A stretch of DNA of 64,000 nucleotides. It comes from Brachyspira hampsonii. Its GTDB lineage: Bacteria > Spirochaetota > Brachyspiria > Brachyspirales > Brachyspiraceae. This document shows positions 29,056 through 37,582 of this stretch, one piece after another. Position numbers and translations under genes: made by a program. Numbering within the stretch: position 1 is the first letter of the stretch; each line of letters starts with the position of its first letter. The DNA is taken from the NCBI RefSeq assembly GCF_002214805.1, contig NZ_CP019914.1, forward strand, positions 1,922,001 to 1,986,000, written 5' to 3'. The notes under the pieces are model-generated. The model was not told the origin of the DNA and did no database searches. It saw only the letters and a list, made by a program, of their open reading frames with translations.

Positions 29056-29874
29056 TTATTCTTCTATATTATCTTCGGCATTTTCTTCTTCATTATTATT
29101 GTTATCTTCGTCGTCGTCTATCATATTGCTTGATACATAATCTCTATTTAAGAAAAACAATGTTATAATAATTTGAAAATATGTATTGAATATATATAGA
29201 ACTATCATAGCAATAAAATATGATAATAATCCCTCTCTGTTTTCTGTAGAAGCTGGAAAAATTGTCATAGCAAATACTTGCTGAAATAAGAATATGAATC
29301 CTAATAAAAATAATGTTTTAAAAAATTTAGGTTTTACTAAATAATAAGAATATTTTAAAGCATCTATTCCCCAAGTATGCCTTAAAGAACAAATATTTTT
29401 AATAAATACAAAAAACACTATGAAAGCAATACCCGGAACAATGAAGAAACTAGCTCCTAAGAATACCAATATAAAATATATAAAAGTGGTAAATATGGTA
29501 GGTAATAAAAATTTAAAACTTTTTATGATAGCCCAAGTGGTACTTTTAATATTTCCATAAATTAATCTTTCTACTAATAATGACACAGATATAGCAGAAA
29601 TAGTGTCTAAAAATAAAGAAAGAAATATGTTTATATAAAATCCCATAGTAACATCATTTTTGAACCAATTAGCTAAATCTTCAATAGTTTTTAATTTTTC
29701 AGGATCAAATGTACTTATCGGAAAATAGATAGCTGTTAATATCAAAGGCATACAGCATATTAAAGAAAGTATAATAAAATTAATAAAATTGTGTTTAAAT
29801 AAAGAAAAAGAAATAGTAAATAAATCTAAAGTTTCAAAATCTCTTTTCTTTAATTCATTTCTTAATGAAAACAT
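29056..29874 (-). CDS. Multi-pass membrane protein, unknown function
   Basis: The 272 residues have about five or six hydrophobic helices (for example FINFIILSLICCMPLILTAI near 31-50, FLLPTIFTTFIYFILVFLGA near 125-150 and LLSYFIAMIVLYIFNTYFQI near 215-235). An acidic tail of Asp, Asn and Glu ends the protein. The pattern resembles general integral membrane proteins with a repeated six-helix core (YciC-like or glycerophosphodiester-phosphodiesterase membrane domain-like), but I cannot fix a family. It ends 28 bp from the convergent lipoprotein gene. Confidence 0.65.
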   Translation of the reverse strand: MFSLRNELKKRDFETLDLFTISFSLFKHNFINFIILSLICCMPLILTAIYFPISTFDPEKLKTIEDLANWFKNDVTMGFYINIFLSLFLDTISAISVSLLVERLIYGNIKSTTWAIIKSFKFLLPTIFTTFIYFILVFLGASFFIVPGIAFIVFFVFIKNICSLRHTWGIDALKYSYYLVKPKFFKTLFLLGFIFLFQQVFAMTIFPASTENREGLLSYFIAMIVLYIFNTYFQIIITLFFLNRDYVSSNMIDDDEDNNNNEEENAEDNIEE

Positions 29875-30202
29875 ATATTTCCTTATAAAATTAAAAATGT
29901 ACTTCTTATTATCGTATAATTATATATATAAATTAAAATCTCAAAATAATTTTAACCTATAGTAATTTAAATTACAAATATATTTTGGAATAATAATTTT
30001 AAATTGAATATCATGTTATGAAAGTTTTGAGCTTTAGTTTAAAAGTGTATATCATATAATGAGTCATGCATAATATTATTTAATAAATTAAAACTATATA
30101 AAATATAAAAGTTTAGTTATAAATAGATATCTGACATTTTATTTTTTATAGCTGTATTACCCCGCCCGCCCACCCCTAAATTTATTATAAAAATCATGCA
30201 AA
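29875..30202. other. Intergenic region with an isolated GC island
   Basis: Apart from one C-rich island (CCCGCCCGCCCACCCC at about 30160-30176) that looks like a compressed or degenerate B-module end, the stretch is plain AT-rich sequence with no gene or consensus promoter that I can defend. Confidence 0.5.
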
Positions 30203-30240
30203 TAAAAAGACTAGGCTTCATTTAGAAAACCTAGCCTTGA
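30203..30240 (-). terminator. Intrinsic terminator of the AGE epimerase gene
   Basis: On the minus strand AGGCTAGG pairs with CCTAGTCT (one wobble pair) around a 14-nt loop, followed by UUUUU. It lies about 25 bp after the stop at 30264. Confidence 0.85.
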
Positions 30241-30263
30241 TTAACTAATAATATTTTTAATAA

Positions 30264-31445
30264 TTATTTTGCATTAATAGCATCTATTATTTCAACACAT
30301 TTCATATACATTCTAGGAATATGGAAAGGTCCTTTATACATATTGCCTTTTAAGTCGGTGGACACTCTTCCGTCTCTGTGAAGATATCCAAACCATTCAC
30401 CGTATTCTGTATCAATGAATTTTTTAGTATATTCTTTTACTGTATCATGTTTTTCTAGATACTTATTATCTTTAGTGAAATAGTAGCAATATAAAGCGGC
30501 AATAGCAGCTTCAGTTTGAGGCCACCAAAATTTCATGTCATGATGATATTCGCTTTTAGGCTTTCCAAGTACATCCATATATTGTATAATACCGCCGTAC
30601 TCTTTATCCCAGCCCCATTCCCACATCCAATCAAATATTTTTATTCCTAGGGCTTTTAATTTTTCATCATGTCCTCTTTCTATAGATTCTCTCAATATAA
30701 ACCAAGATGATTCTATAGCATGTCCAGGATTTAATAATCTTCCTTCAAAGTGATCTTGTAAAGTACCGTCTGGATTGCATTGTTCTAATACTGCTTTTTT
30801 ATCTTCATATAGGAATAATTGTATATTGGAAAGAAGATTATCTATATATTTATTGTAATAATCTTTATTTTCAGGATCAGCTTTTCTTAATTCCTGAACA
30901 GTAGCAAGCATTATCATAGGAGGTCCGAAAGCTATAGTAGGTCTGTTAATGGCATTAAATTTTGGTATAAGAAGTCCTTCTTTCTGATATCTGTCTATAT
31001 TATCAAGTATTTCTCTAGCCTTTTTAGCATAGCTTTTATCTCCGCTAGCTCTTGAATATGCTGCCATAGCTATGAGACAGAATGTTTCTGAGTAGTAGTA
31101 TCTTAATCTTTTTATGATTGCTTTACCGTCTTCAGTTACTCTGAAAAACATTCTTCCATCGCCCTCTTTATCAAAACAGTATTTTTCTAAAAAGTCTATT
31201 CCCAATTTTGCCGCTTCTAAATACTCTTCTTTTTTTTCAAAATCAGCATAAAGAGTAGATAATACCCAAGCGAATCTTCCCTGAAACCATACAGATTTAT
31301 CGCTTTCTATAAGGTTTCCTTTTCTGTCTAAAGCAGTATAGTATCCTCCATGCTTTTTATCAAGACCGTTTTTAAGCCAAAATGGTATAACATTGTCTTT
31401 TAACATGTGAAGATACTCATTTTTTACTTCGTTTAAATTGCTCAT
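30264..31445 (-). CDS. N-acylglucosamine 2-epimerase (AGE) family protein
   Basis: About 393 residues when started at the ATG at 31445, which has AAGGAA seven bases upstream; a longer TTG start would lie on top of that site. The family forms an alpha/alpha barrel. Hallmarks are KKHGGYYTALDRKGN, KSVWFQGRFAW, RYYYSETFCLIAMA, NPGHAIESSW, WEWGWDKEYGGIIQYMD and KFWWPQTEAA, with the catalytic His expected in LNPGHAIE and further on. Members epimerise N-acyl-glucosamine to N-acyl-mannosamine or interconvert mannose/glucose or cellobiose epimers. It appears monocistronic. The exact sugar cannot be told. Confidence 0.9.
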   Translation of the reverse strand: MSNLNEVKNEYLHMLKDNVIPFWLKNGLDKKHGGYYTALDRKGNLIESDKSVWFQGRFAWVLSTLYADFEKKEEYLEAAKLGIDFLEKYCFDKEGDGRMFFRVTEDGKAIIKRLRYYYSETFCLIAMAAYSRASGDKSYAKKAREILDNIDRYQKEGLLIPKFNAINRPTIAFGPPMIMLATVQELRKADPENKDYYNKYIDNLLSNIQLFLYEDKKAVLEQCNPDGTLQDHFEGRLLNPGHAIESSWFILRESIERGHDEKLKALGIKIFDWMWEWGWDKEYGGIIQYMDVLGKPKSEYHHDMKFWWPQTEAAIAALYCYYFTKDNKYLEKHDTVKEYTKKFIDTEYGEWFGYLHRDGRVSTDLKGNMYKGPFHIPRMYMKCVEIIDAINAK

Positions 31446-31625
31446 AAAAAAATTCCTTAAAATCAAAATAAGATTTTCTTAAAAATAATATGTTAATATT
31501 AACAGATTGGTATTATAAAATCAATAATAAAAAATATTTTTATTTCATAAAAGTTGACTATTTTTTAGATTTAGCATACAATAAGTTAGATTAATCTAAC
31601 AATATAAAAATAGGAGTAAACATAT

Positions 31626-32498
31626 ATGACAACTTTAGAATATATTAATACAAACGAAACTATATATAATTTATGCACTAAATATCCGCAAATTAAAGAA
31701 ATTTTATTTGATTTGGGATTTGATAAGATAAAAAATCCAATGATGTTTAATACTGTATCTAAGTTTATGACTTTGAATAAAGCTATCAAAATGAAAGGTA
31801 TTGACAGAGACAAATTAATAAAAAAATTTAATGAGCATGGTTTTAATTTTGAAAGTGATAGGAATGAGATATTGAAATCACTTATAGTAAAACTTCATTG
31901 CGGTGAAAGTATAGAAAAAATTAAGAGAGAATTTGAAAATAAGTTAGTTAAAGTATCCGCTGAAGAGGTTCATAATGCTATGCATGAGCTTGTTAATAAC
32001 GGCATGAGTATAGATGAGGCTAAAAGATTTTTTTATATAAGAACACTTGTTTTAAAAGATGCTATGGATAATAATACAGGAATTAATTATAAGGCTATAG
32101 ATATATTTAAAGAAGAAAACAGATATATAGAAAAATTATTAGATGAAATTATAGTAAATGATAATATTAATTTATTAGAAGAGCTTTATAATAATATTAA
32201 TAGACATTACATAAAAAAAGAAAGTTTATTTTTTACAGCTTTGAAAAAATATGGCAATGATGAGCCTTCAAAAGTAATGAGTAAAGTTGATAGAGATATA
32301 TTAAATGAGTTAAAATATATTATTTCTTATTGTCAAAAAAGTAATAATCAAATTAATTTTGAAAGTATAAAATTATTAAAAGATCATATTTCAGATATGA
32401 TTTTCAAAGAAGAAAATATATTAATACCTCTTTCGGTTTCTGTACTTACAAAAGAAGATTTTGATAATATACAAATTAAGTACGGTAAAAATAGTTAA
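31626..32498 (+). CDS. DUF438 protein with DUF1858-like N-terminus and partial hemerythrin-like end
   Basis: In its 290 residues, 1-70 resemble the DUF1858 segment (TNETIYNLCTKYPQIKEILFDLGF). Residues 78-150 match DUF438 (LIVKLHCGESIEKIKREFEN, SAEEVHNAMHELVNNGMSIDEA). Residues 155-285 resemble a four-helix hemerythrin-type bundle (IDIFKEENRYIEKLLDEI, HYIKKESLFFTAL, LKDHISDMIFKEENILIPLS). Such proteins are thought to sense or bind iron, oxygen or NO, as in ScdA. Several expected iron ligands are hard to place, so metal binding is uncertain. TAGGAG precedes the ATG. A PAS domain often found at the C-terminus is missing. Confidence 0.8.
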   Translation: MTTLEYINTNETIYNLCTKYPQIKEILFDLGFDKIKNPMMFNTVSKFMTLNKAIKMKGIDRDKLIKKFNEHGFNFESDRNEILKSLIVKLHCGESIEKIKREFENKLVKVSAEEVHNAMHELVNNGMSIDEAKRFFYIRTLVLKDAMDNNTGINYKAIDIFKEENRYIEKLLDEIIVNDNINLLEELYNNINRHYIKKESLFFTALKKYGNDEPSKVMSKVDRDILNELKYIISYCQKSNNQINFESIKLLKDHISDMIFKEENILIPLSVSVLTKEDFDNIQIKYGKNS

Positions 32499-32590
32499 TG
32501 TTTTTGCATATTCTTTTTTATGAATAATAAATATTTAATTGACTATTAATATATATACTATATAATTTGAACAGTTGGAGTTTATTATTT

Positions 32591-33298
32591 ATGGAAGAGA
32601 AAAGTATTTTATCATTTATAAAAACAGTATCTAATATGCCTCTTGTAAAAATAGATAAGCATAAATATTTGGTTAGTACATTTGCTTCAGAATATCCTTC
32701 TATTCTTCAGGATATATTGGAGAAAGGAGCTTATGATGCAGGAGTACCATTAAATATAATAGAAGCAAAATCAAGAGAAGCTATTAATTATGAAATAGGT
32801 AAATCAACAGCTATATCATTTGTTTCAGGACTTCCGGGAGGTATTATTGGTATAGGAGCGGTTCCAGCAGATACGGCACAATTTTTTGGGCATGCTTTAA
32901 GGATAGTACAGAAGCTATGCTATATATCAGGTCTTCCAAGTTTTACTTTAGGAGATTCAATGACAGATGATGAGGCTTGTCTTGCTGCCGTATATATTGG
33001 TGTAATGTTTGAAGATAAAGAGGCTATATTTGCTTTAAACAGTATATGGAAAGCTATAGCTGAAAAGAGTGCAAGAATAGGTTTTAGAGTAACTTCTGTA
33101 GTTGGATATGCGGTTGTTTCAAGCATATTAAAATCTATAGGTATAAAAATAAGTTCTAAAGGTTTTATGAAATCTGTTTCAAAGGCTGTACCTCTGATTG
33201 GAGGAGCAGTATCTGCAGGTTTTACATATACTAGTTTGCAGAAAATGTCTAACAGACTTTATAATAAAATTAAAGAAAGCAAATATTCAATAAGCTGA
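32591..33298 (+). CDS. EcsC-like family protein
   Basis: About 235 residues from ATG 32591, which has TTGGAG upstream; the TTG at 32567 overlaps that site and is less likely. The segment FVSGLPGGIIGIGAVPADTAQ followed by FFGHALRIVQKLCYISGLP is the EcsC-family signature. Glycine-rich hydrophobic stretches (about 75-90 and 160-220) suggest membrane association. The biochemical function is unknown. The DUF1232 gene follows 16 bp after it and the macrodomain-like gene comes next, suggesting one operon. Confidence 0.7.
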   Translation: MEEKSILSFIKTVSNMPLVKIDKHKYLVSTFASEYPSILQDILEKGAYDAGVPLNIIEAKSREAINYEIGKSTAISFVSGLPGGIIGIGAVPADTAQFFGHALRIVQKLCYISGLPSFTLGDSMTDDEACLAAVYIGVMFEDKEAIFALNSIWKAIAEKSARIGFRVTSVVGYAVVSSILKSIGIKISSKGFMKSVSKAVPLIGGAVSAGFTYTSLQKMSNRLYNKIKESKYSIS

Positions 33299-33314
33299 TT
33301 TTAACGGATAATTT

Positions 33315-33701
33315 ATGATAAATGATAAAAATAAGAAAGAAGATTATGTAGAAATAGATGAAGAAGATATAGAAATATTGGGTGAAGATGGAATATACAG
33401 AAAGTATGAGGTATATAAAAGACATCAAAATAAAAATAAGCTGAAATTAAGATATTGGCTTCCTTTTGTTGCTGCGGTTATTTATACTTTATCTCCTATA
33501 GATTTAATTCCAGACAGAATACCAATAGGAAAATTAGATGATATACTGCTTTTGGTGATATCATTTATTTACGGTATAAAAAAGGCTAATTTCTCTTATA
33601 ATCCTATAATCAATGTTATTATTAGAAATATTATATTATCAATAACTATTACTGGATTTGTTATGATGATTATCATATATATACTTGCTGTATTATTATA
33701 A
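33315..33701 (+). CDS. DUF1232 (YkvA-type) membrane protein
   Basis: In its 128 residues the DUF1232 signature lies at about 50-85: RYWLPFVAAVIYTLSPIDLI, then PDRIPIGKLDDILLL. A hydrophobic C-terminal helix follows (about 100-127). The N-terminal 45 residues are strongly charged. Function unknown; usually a small membrane protein. Located between the EcsC-like gene and the macrodomain-like gene in a tight plus-strand group. Confidence 0.85.
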   Translation: MINDKNKKEDYVEIDEEDIEILGEDGIYRKYEVYKRHQNKNKLKLRYWLPFVAAVIYTLSPIDLIPDRIPIGKLDDILLLVISFIYGIKKANFSYNPIINVIIRNIILSITITGFVMMIIIYILAVLL

Positions 33702-33728
33702 TAAAATTAAATTAAGGAGTTCTATATT

Positions 33729-34136
33729 ATGAATAGAATATCATCAAGCAATATAGCAAAATTAGAGGATAATGAGATATTTGTATTTGGGAGTAATACT
33801 CAGGGAGCACATGGAGGAGGGGCTGCTAGGTTTGCTATGAATTTTGGTGCTGTATACGGACAGGCGTTTGGACTTCAGGGTAGAACATTTGCTATACCTA
33901 CGGTTGATTATACAAAAAGCGGAAAGATGGCTGTATCTGAAATAAAAAAGTATGTTGATAAGTTTTTAGCTTTTACATTGGAGCATAAAGAGTTAAAATT
34001 CTTAGTAACAGAAATAGGATGCGGTATAGCGGGTTTTAAAGTTGAAGAAATGGCAGAGCTTTTTAGAGAGGCTTTAAAAGATGAATATAGTAATGTTTAT
34101 CTTCCAAAAAGGTTTGTAGAATATTTAAAATCATAA
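33729..34136 (+). CDS. Macrodomain-like (A1S_2505-type) protein
   Basis: The 135 residues match the small family often annotated as phage non-structural protein A1S_2505: NEIFVFGSNTQGAHGGGAAR near 15-34, FGAVYGQAFGLQG, TFAIPTVDYTKS, FLVTEIGCGIAGF near 95-107 and MAELFREAL. The glycine-rich loop and the IGCGIAGF segment are typical of macrodomain-like folds that bind ADP-ribose derivatives. AAGGAG precedes the ATG. No other phage genes are nearby, so it may be a cellular member of the family or a transferred gene. Its substrate is unknown. Confidence 0.8.
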   Translation: MNRISSSNIAKLEDNEIFVFGSNTQGAHGGGAARFAMNFGAVYGQAFGLQGRTFAIPTVDYTKSGKMAVSEIKKYVDKFLAFTLEHKELKFLVTEIGCGIAGFKVEEMAELFREALKDEYSNVYLPKRFVEYLKS

Positions 34137-34177
34137 TAGTATCTATTTAGGGCATATATTTTTATTTTATTGTTTTT

Positions 34178-34380
34178 ATATACGCACGTAGAATAAATAC
34201 AAAAAATATATATTAATTTTCAATTCAAACTTTATTATATTATAAATTTTACTAACCGTGCGTTAAGCTAATTCTAAATGAAATAAATGTTTGGGCGGGT
34301 GCTGTAATTTTTTATTTATGCTTTAAAATAAAATTAATACTAAAATTCAAAATACCGCAATGAAAATATAGGGCGGGAAA
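34178..34380. repeat. Modular GC-island repeat, arrangement inverted A, B
   Basis: CGCACG at 34183 and CGTGCG at 34257 (74 apart); GGGCGGG at 34293 and 34371 (78 apart); the A-to-B step is 36 bp. The ends of A (GTAGAAT left, GTTAAGC right) show that it is in reverse orientation relative to the copy at 5575. It fills the gap between the macrodomain-like gene and the lipoprotein gene. Confidence 0.85.
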
Positions 34381-34476
34381 TTCTAAATGCACAAAAAGTG
34401 ATAATTATAATTATTTTTAATTACATTTTTATAATTAATTTGTTATATTTTAATCATATAAACATAAGGAATGAAA

Positions 34477-34914
34477 ATGAAAACAAAAATACTTCTACTA
34501 TTATTTACTTTTTTGATATTAGCTGTTTCATGCAGTAAAAATAATCCTCTAGATTCTTCAAACAGCAATAATAACAAAATTACAATTGCAAGCTATGAAG
34601 GAACATATACAGGAAAGGCTCAATATGAAGTTATACCAAATGGAAGTCAAAAAGAAGAAGATGTTAGCTTAATAGTAAATAAAGATTCTGCAGTAAATTT
34701 TAAAACCTCATCTAAAGATTTTACTTTTAATAATGTTGTAAAGACAGATGATAAAAATTATAACTCTACAAAAACTGAAAGTAATTCTTTATTAATACTA
34801 TCATTAATATTTGATGGAAATGGCAATGTTAATGTTTCTCTTATTATACAAGATACTAATAGCGGAACATCTGAAAAATATACAGCTAATAAATTGACAA
34901 AGACAGCTTCTTAA
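34477..34914 (+). CDS. Predicted lipoprotein, unknown function
   Basis: About 145 residues. The start at 34477 is preferred because AAGGA at 34466-34470 would abut the ATG at 34471. The lipobox is LAVSC, with acylation at the Cys near residue 19, followed by an Asn/Ser-rich linker. The mature part (ASYEGTYTGKAQYEVIPNG and following) looks like a small beta-barrel lipoprotein of the same general type as the one at 28641. No family is recognised. A bidirectional terminator separates it from flgD. Confidence 0.7.
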   Translation: MKTKILLLLFTFLILAVSCSKNNPLDSSNSNNNKITIASYEGTYTGKAQYEVIPNGSQKEEDVSLIVNKDSAVNFKTSSKDFTFNNVVKTDDKNYNSTKTESNSLLILSLIFDGNGNVNVSLIIQDTNSGTSEKYTANKLTKTAS

Positions 34915-34959
34915 TATGCAGGAAAAAACTTTTTTATTGTAATAACTTTTAAAAATCAA

Positions 34960-34990
34960 AAAAGCTCCTGTTTAAATACAGGAGCTTTTA
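34960..34990. terminator. Bidirectional terminator between lipoprotein gene and flgD
   Basis: AAAAGCTCCTGT (34960-34971) and ACAGGAGCTTTT (34978-34989) form a perfect 12-bp stem with a 6-nt loop, ending in T on the plus strand and equally in U on the minus strand. It serves the convergent genes on both sides. Confidence 0.9.
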
Positions 34991-35007
34991 TTTATATTCA
35001 ATAAATA

Positions 35008-35802
35008 TTATTTTTTAATAGTTTTATTTCCGCTTTCTTTACTGTTCATCAATGCTTCTTCTGCTTTAAGCATTCCCTGAGTTTTTTCAATTTTATTAAG
35101 ATTGGCATTATCAGTTTTTGAAACTTCACTTTGAACAGCAGAATTTATTTCAGCTTCAATAGCAGCCCTCATATCTCCAAATTCATTATTAACGCCGTCA
35201 GCATTATCTTCATCGCCTGAAGGTCTTATAATCTGAGCTTTATCAACCAAAGAAGATTCAAATACTTTAGCAGCCTCATCTTCGCTTTGAGCCTCTCTAA
35301 CCTGAGAAACAGCAGCAGCTTCAGAAGCCATTAAATCACCGCTGGAATGTACTATCATAACATCTTCAGGACGAACAGTTATAAGTCCGTTTTCTGTTCT
35401 AACGGCAAGTGCCACTCCTGTATCATTTTCCATAACCATTTCAACAGGTCCTAAGAATATGTTTCCAGCCTCATCCATAACTTCAACACTCTTTCCAAGC
35501 ATAGAGTATCCTGTTTGACTTGAATAAAATGTTTTCATGGAATCAAGATTTTTATTAACCTCTGTCATTTGTTCAACAGATGAGAATTGTGCTAATTGTG
35601 CAATCATATCTCTGTTGTCCATTGGAGAAAGAGGATCCTGATGGCTCATTTGTACTGTAAGGAGTTTCAAGAAAGCATCTTTACCCAAAGAATTTTGCGT
35701 AGGATCTCTCTCAAAATTATGCTGCAAATTGAAAGCACCTACTTCCTGTTTTAATATTTTTATTTCTTTATCTGACATTCTTAAAGCATCTGCTGATATC
35801 AT
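35008..35802 (-). CDS. flgD: Flagellar hook assembly scaffold protein FlgD
   Basis: The 264 residues contain the conserved FlgD N-terminal motif LGKDAFLKLLTVQMSHQDPL at about 39-58, followed by PMDNRDMIAQLAQFSSVEQM and the central region SMLGKSVEVMDEAGN. FlgD caps the growing hook in the periplasm and is needed for FlgE assembly. A C-terminal extension (about 165-264) is acidic and Ala-rich, longer than in enteric FlgD. It lies 50 bp after fliK on the same strand, and a terminator follows, so fliK-flgD looks like a two-gene unit here. Confidence 0.95.
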   Translation of the reverse strand: MISADALRMSDKEIKILKQEVGAFNLQHNFERDPTQNSLGKDAFLKLLTVQMSHQDPLSPMDNRDMIAQLAQFSSVEQMTEVNKNLDSMKTFYSSQTGYSMLGKSVEVMDEAGNIFLGPVEMVMENDTGVALAVRTENGLITVRPEDVMIVHSSGDLMASEAAAVSQVREAQSEDEAAKVFESSLVDKAQIIRPSGDEDNADGVNNEFGDMRAAIEAEINSAVQSEVSKTDNANLNKIEKTQGMLKAEEALMNSKESGNKTIKK

Positions 35803-35852
35803 TTATACACTCCTTCAAAGTTATTTCTTCATAATTTATATATATAAACCTA

Positions 35853-37466
35853 TTAAATGAGTAAATTCAATTTCCTTTCAGGTACTATATATGCTTTTAT
35901 ATCGGCTTTTACTTCCTCTACATTATTATTATTTTCAGAAGCAAATCTATTTCCTATACTCTCTAATTCTTCTGAGAAGCCTCCGTCATTAGGCATATCC
36001 TGTCTAAGCATTACATCAAAACCTTCTATATTGATACCTATTTCGCTTAATGAAGTTATAACAGTGTCTAAATTTTTAGTGAAAATATCTTTAACATCTG
36101 CATTATCTACAAATATTTTACCTATTAAATTGTCTCCGTCCATACTGATCTTTAATCTTACTTTTCCAAGATATTCAGGATTAAGACTCATTAATACTTC
36201 GCTTTTACCGTTATTAACAGCAACTTGGGCTTTTTCTACTAATTTTCCCATTAAGTCTTGGAATTTTATCATATTATCAGTTAGATTTGTGCTGTTATGA
36301 GTTTTGGATACATTATTGTTATAATGATTATATCCTTTCAAATTAGCACCGTCAGCAGAATCTTTCATATTGATGATAGTAAGTTCTGCTCCTTTATCAT
36401 CTGATATAGTATTATTTACACTGCTGTTATTGTTTTTTATTTCAGCAGCATCTTTTTTATCTGCATATTTATTTTCTATATTCATATCAATATTAGCATC
36501 TGCAGCAGCATTATTATCAATTAGCATAGCATTGTCTTCAATACTGATATCATTAATATCTTTTGTTTCTATATTTTTGTCATTATCTTTATTGGAAGCA
36601 ATTTTTATTTCTTTGATATCGTCTGAATAATCAATATCTTTTACTTCAATATTGTCTTCATTCTTTTCAGCTAAAACTTCTTTTTTATCTTCGCTGCCGT
36701 CATTTTCTATCATAGCTTTTAATGCTTCCAAAGACTCAATTAAATCTTCTAATTCTTTTTTATCTTCTTCGCTTAATTCTTCGGCATTCAAAGATTCTAT
36801 TTGTCTTTTAATATTTTCTATTTCTTCAGTCTTTTTTGTATTTTCTTTTTTATCTGCTTTAGCTAAGATATTTTCTTTGGCATCAGCTGTATTAACTTCT
36901 TTTGCATCAGCTTTTTTATCATTAGAAGTATTTTGTAAAATGAGTTTAGCTTTTTCTTTTGTTAGGGCCAATTTTTCTTTAGATGATACATTTTCATTGC
37001 CTGAAGCCAATTTATCTGCTTTTTCTTCTATATTATCTTTATTAGATGAAGCATTTAATTCTTCTGATTTATTTTCTGCTTGTTCTTCTTTTGTATCATT
37101 TACTTGTTTTGCATCTTCTGACTTATGATTATCTGAAGCTGCATCTGCCTTTTTTAAGGTATTCTCATCAGATGAAGAAGATTTTTCTTCAATAGCATTC
37201 AAATTATCATCAGCATCATATTCATTATAATCGTTATAATAATCATCATAACTATTATAATTATTTTCTTTGTAATTTTCTTCAGTATTTAAATGCCTTT
37301 CTATTTTATTAGAAACACTTGAAGGAGCAGAATAATCTGTCTGTGTTTTATTTAGCATATTAGCAAAAGAATCATCATAGCTGTAATTATTCAAATTATA
37401 AGGGCTATTATTAGATGAAACATTAGTATCTACGAAAGATAATAAGCTGCCTAATCCATTTACCAT
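35853..37466 (-). CDS. fliK: Flagellar hook-length control protein FliK
   Basis: The 537 residues have a long, low-complexity acidic middle part (about 60-385) rich in Asp, Glu, Lys, Asn and Ala, as expected for the export ruler. A C-terminal Flg_hook domain (about 400-505) includes SLNPEYLGKVRLKISMDG and later LSEIGINIEGFDVMLRQDMP. The domain interacts with FlhB to switch export from hook to filament subunits. Apparent open frames on the opposite strand are shadows of this repetitive composition. It is first in the unit with flgD. Confidence 0.92.
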   Translation of the reverse strand: MVNGLGSLLSFVDTNVSSNNSPYNLNNYSYDDSFANMLNKTQTDYSAPSSVSNKIERHLNTEENYKENNYNSYDDYYNDYNEYDADDNLNAIEEKSSSSDENTLKKADAASDNHKSEDAKQVNDTKEEQAENKSEELNASSNKDNIEEKADKLASGNENVSSKEKLALTKEKAKLILQNTSNDKKADAKEVNTADAKENILAKADKKENTKKTEEIENIKRQIESLNAEELSEEDKKELEDLIESLEALKAMIENDGSEDKKEVLAEKNEDNIEVKDIDYSDDIKEIKIASNKDNDKNIETKDINDISIEDNAMLIDNNAAADANIDMNIENKYADKKDAAEIKNNNSSVNNTISDDKGAELTIINMKDSADGANLKGYNHYNNNVSKTHNSTNLTDNMIKFQDLMGKLVEKAQVAVNNGKSEVLMSLNPEYLGKVRLKISMDGDNLIGKIFVDNADVKDIFTKNLDTVITSLSEIGINIEGFDVMLRQDMPNDGGFSEELESIGNRFASENNNNVEEVKADIKAYIVPERKLNLLI

Positions 37467-37548
37467 AATTTACTTCCTAATTATTAGTTTATTACTATAT
37501 TAATATTCGGAAGTATAAAAATTTACTTTATAAAAAATAACATAATAT

Positions 37549-37576
37549 TTGAAAAATTATTTTTATGTTTTATAAT
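37549..37576 (+). promoter_or_regulatory. Promoter producing an apparently leaderless transcript
   Basis: TTGAAA at 37549-37554, a 16-bp spacer, and TATAAT at 37571-37576. The ATG of the preferred start (37583) begins 7 bases after the -10 box, which is where transcription would normally start. No Shine-Dalgarno sequence is present. Confidence 0.6.
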
Positions 37577-37582
37577 GTTATT

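Noticed and set aside
28048-34136. Prophage at 28-34 kb
   Set aside because: Only the terminase-like and macrodomain-like genes hint at phage; they are 5 kb apart and separated by ordinary metabolic and membrane genes, and no integrase, capsid or att sites are seen.
36652-37128. Long plus-strand open frames opposite fliK
   Set aside because: They arise from the Asp/Glu/Lys-rich repetitive composition of fliK and give Ser/Phe/Leu-rich products without ribosome sites.
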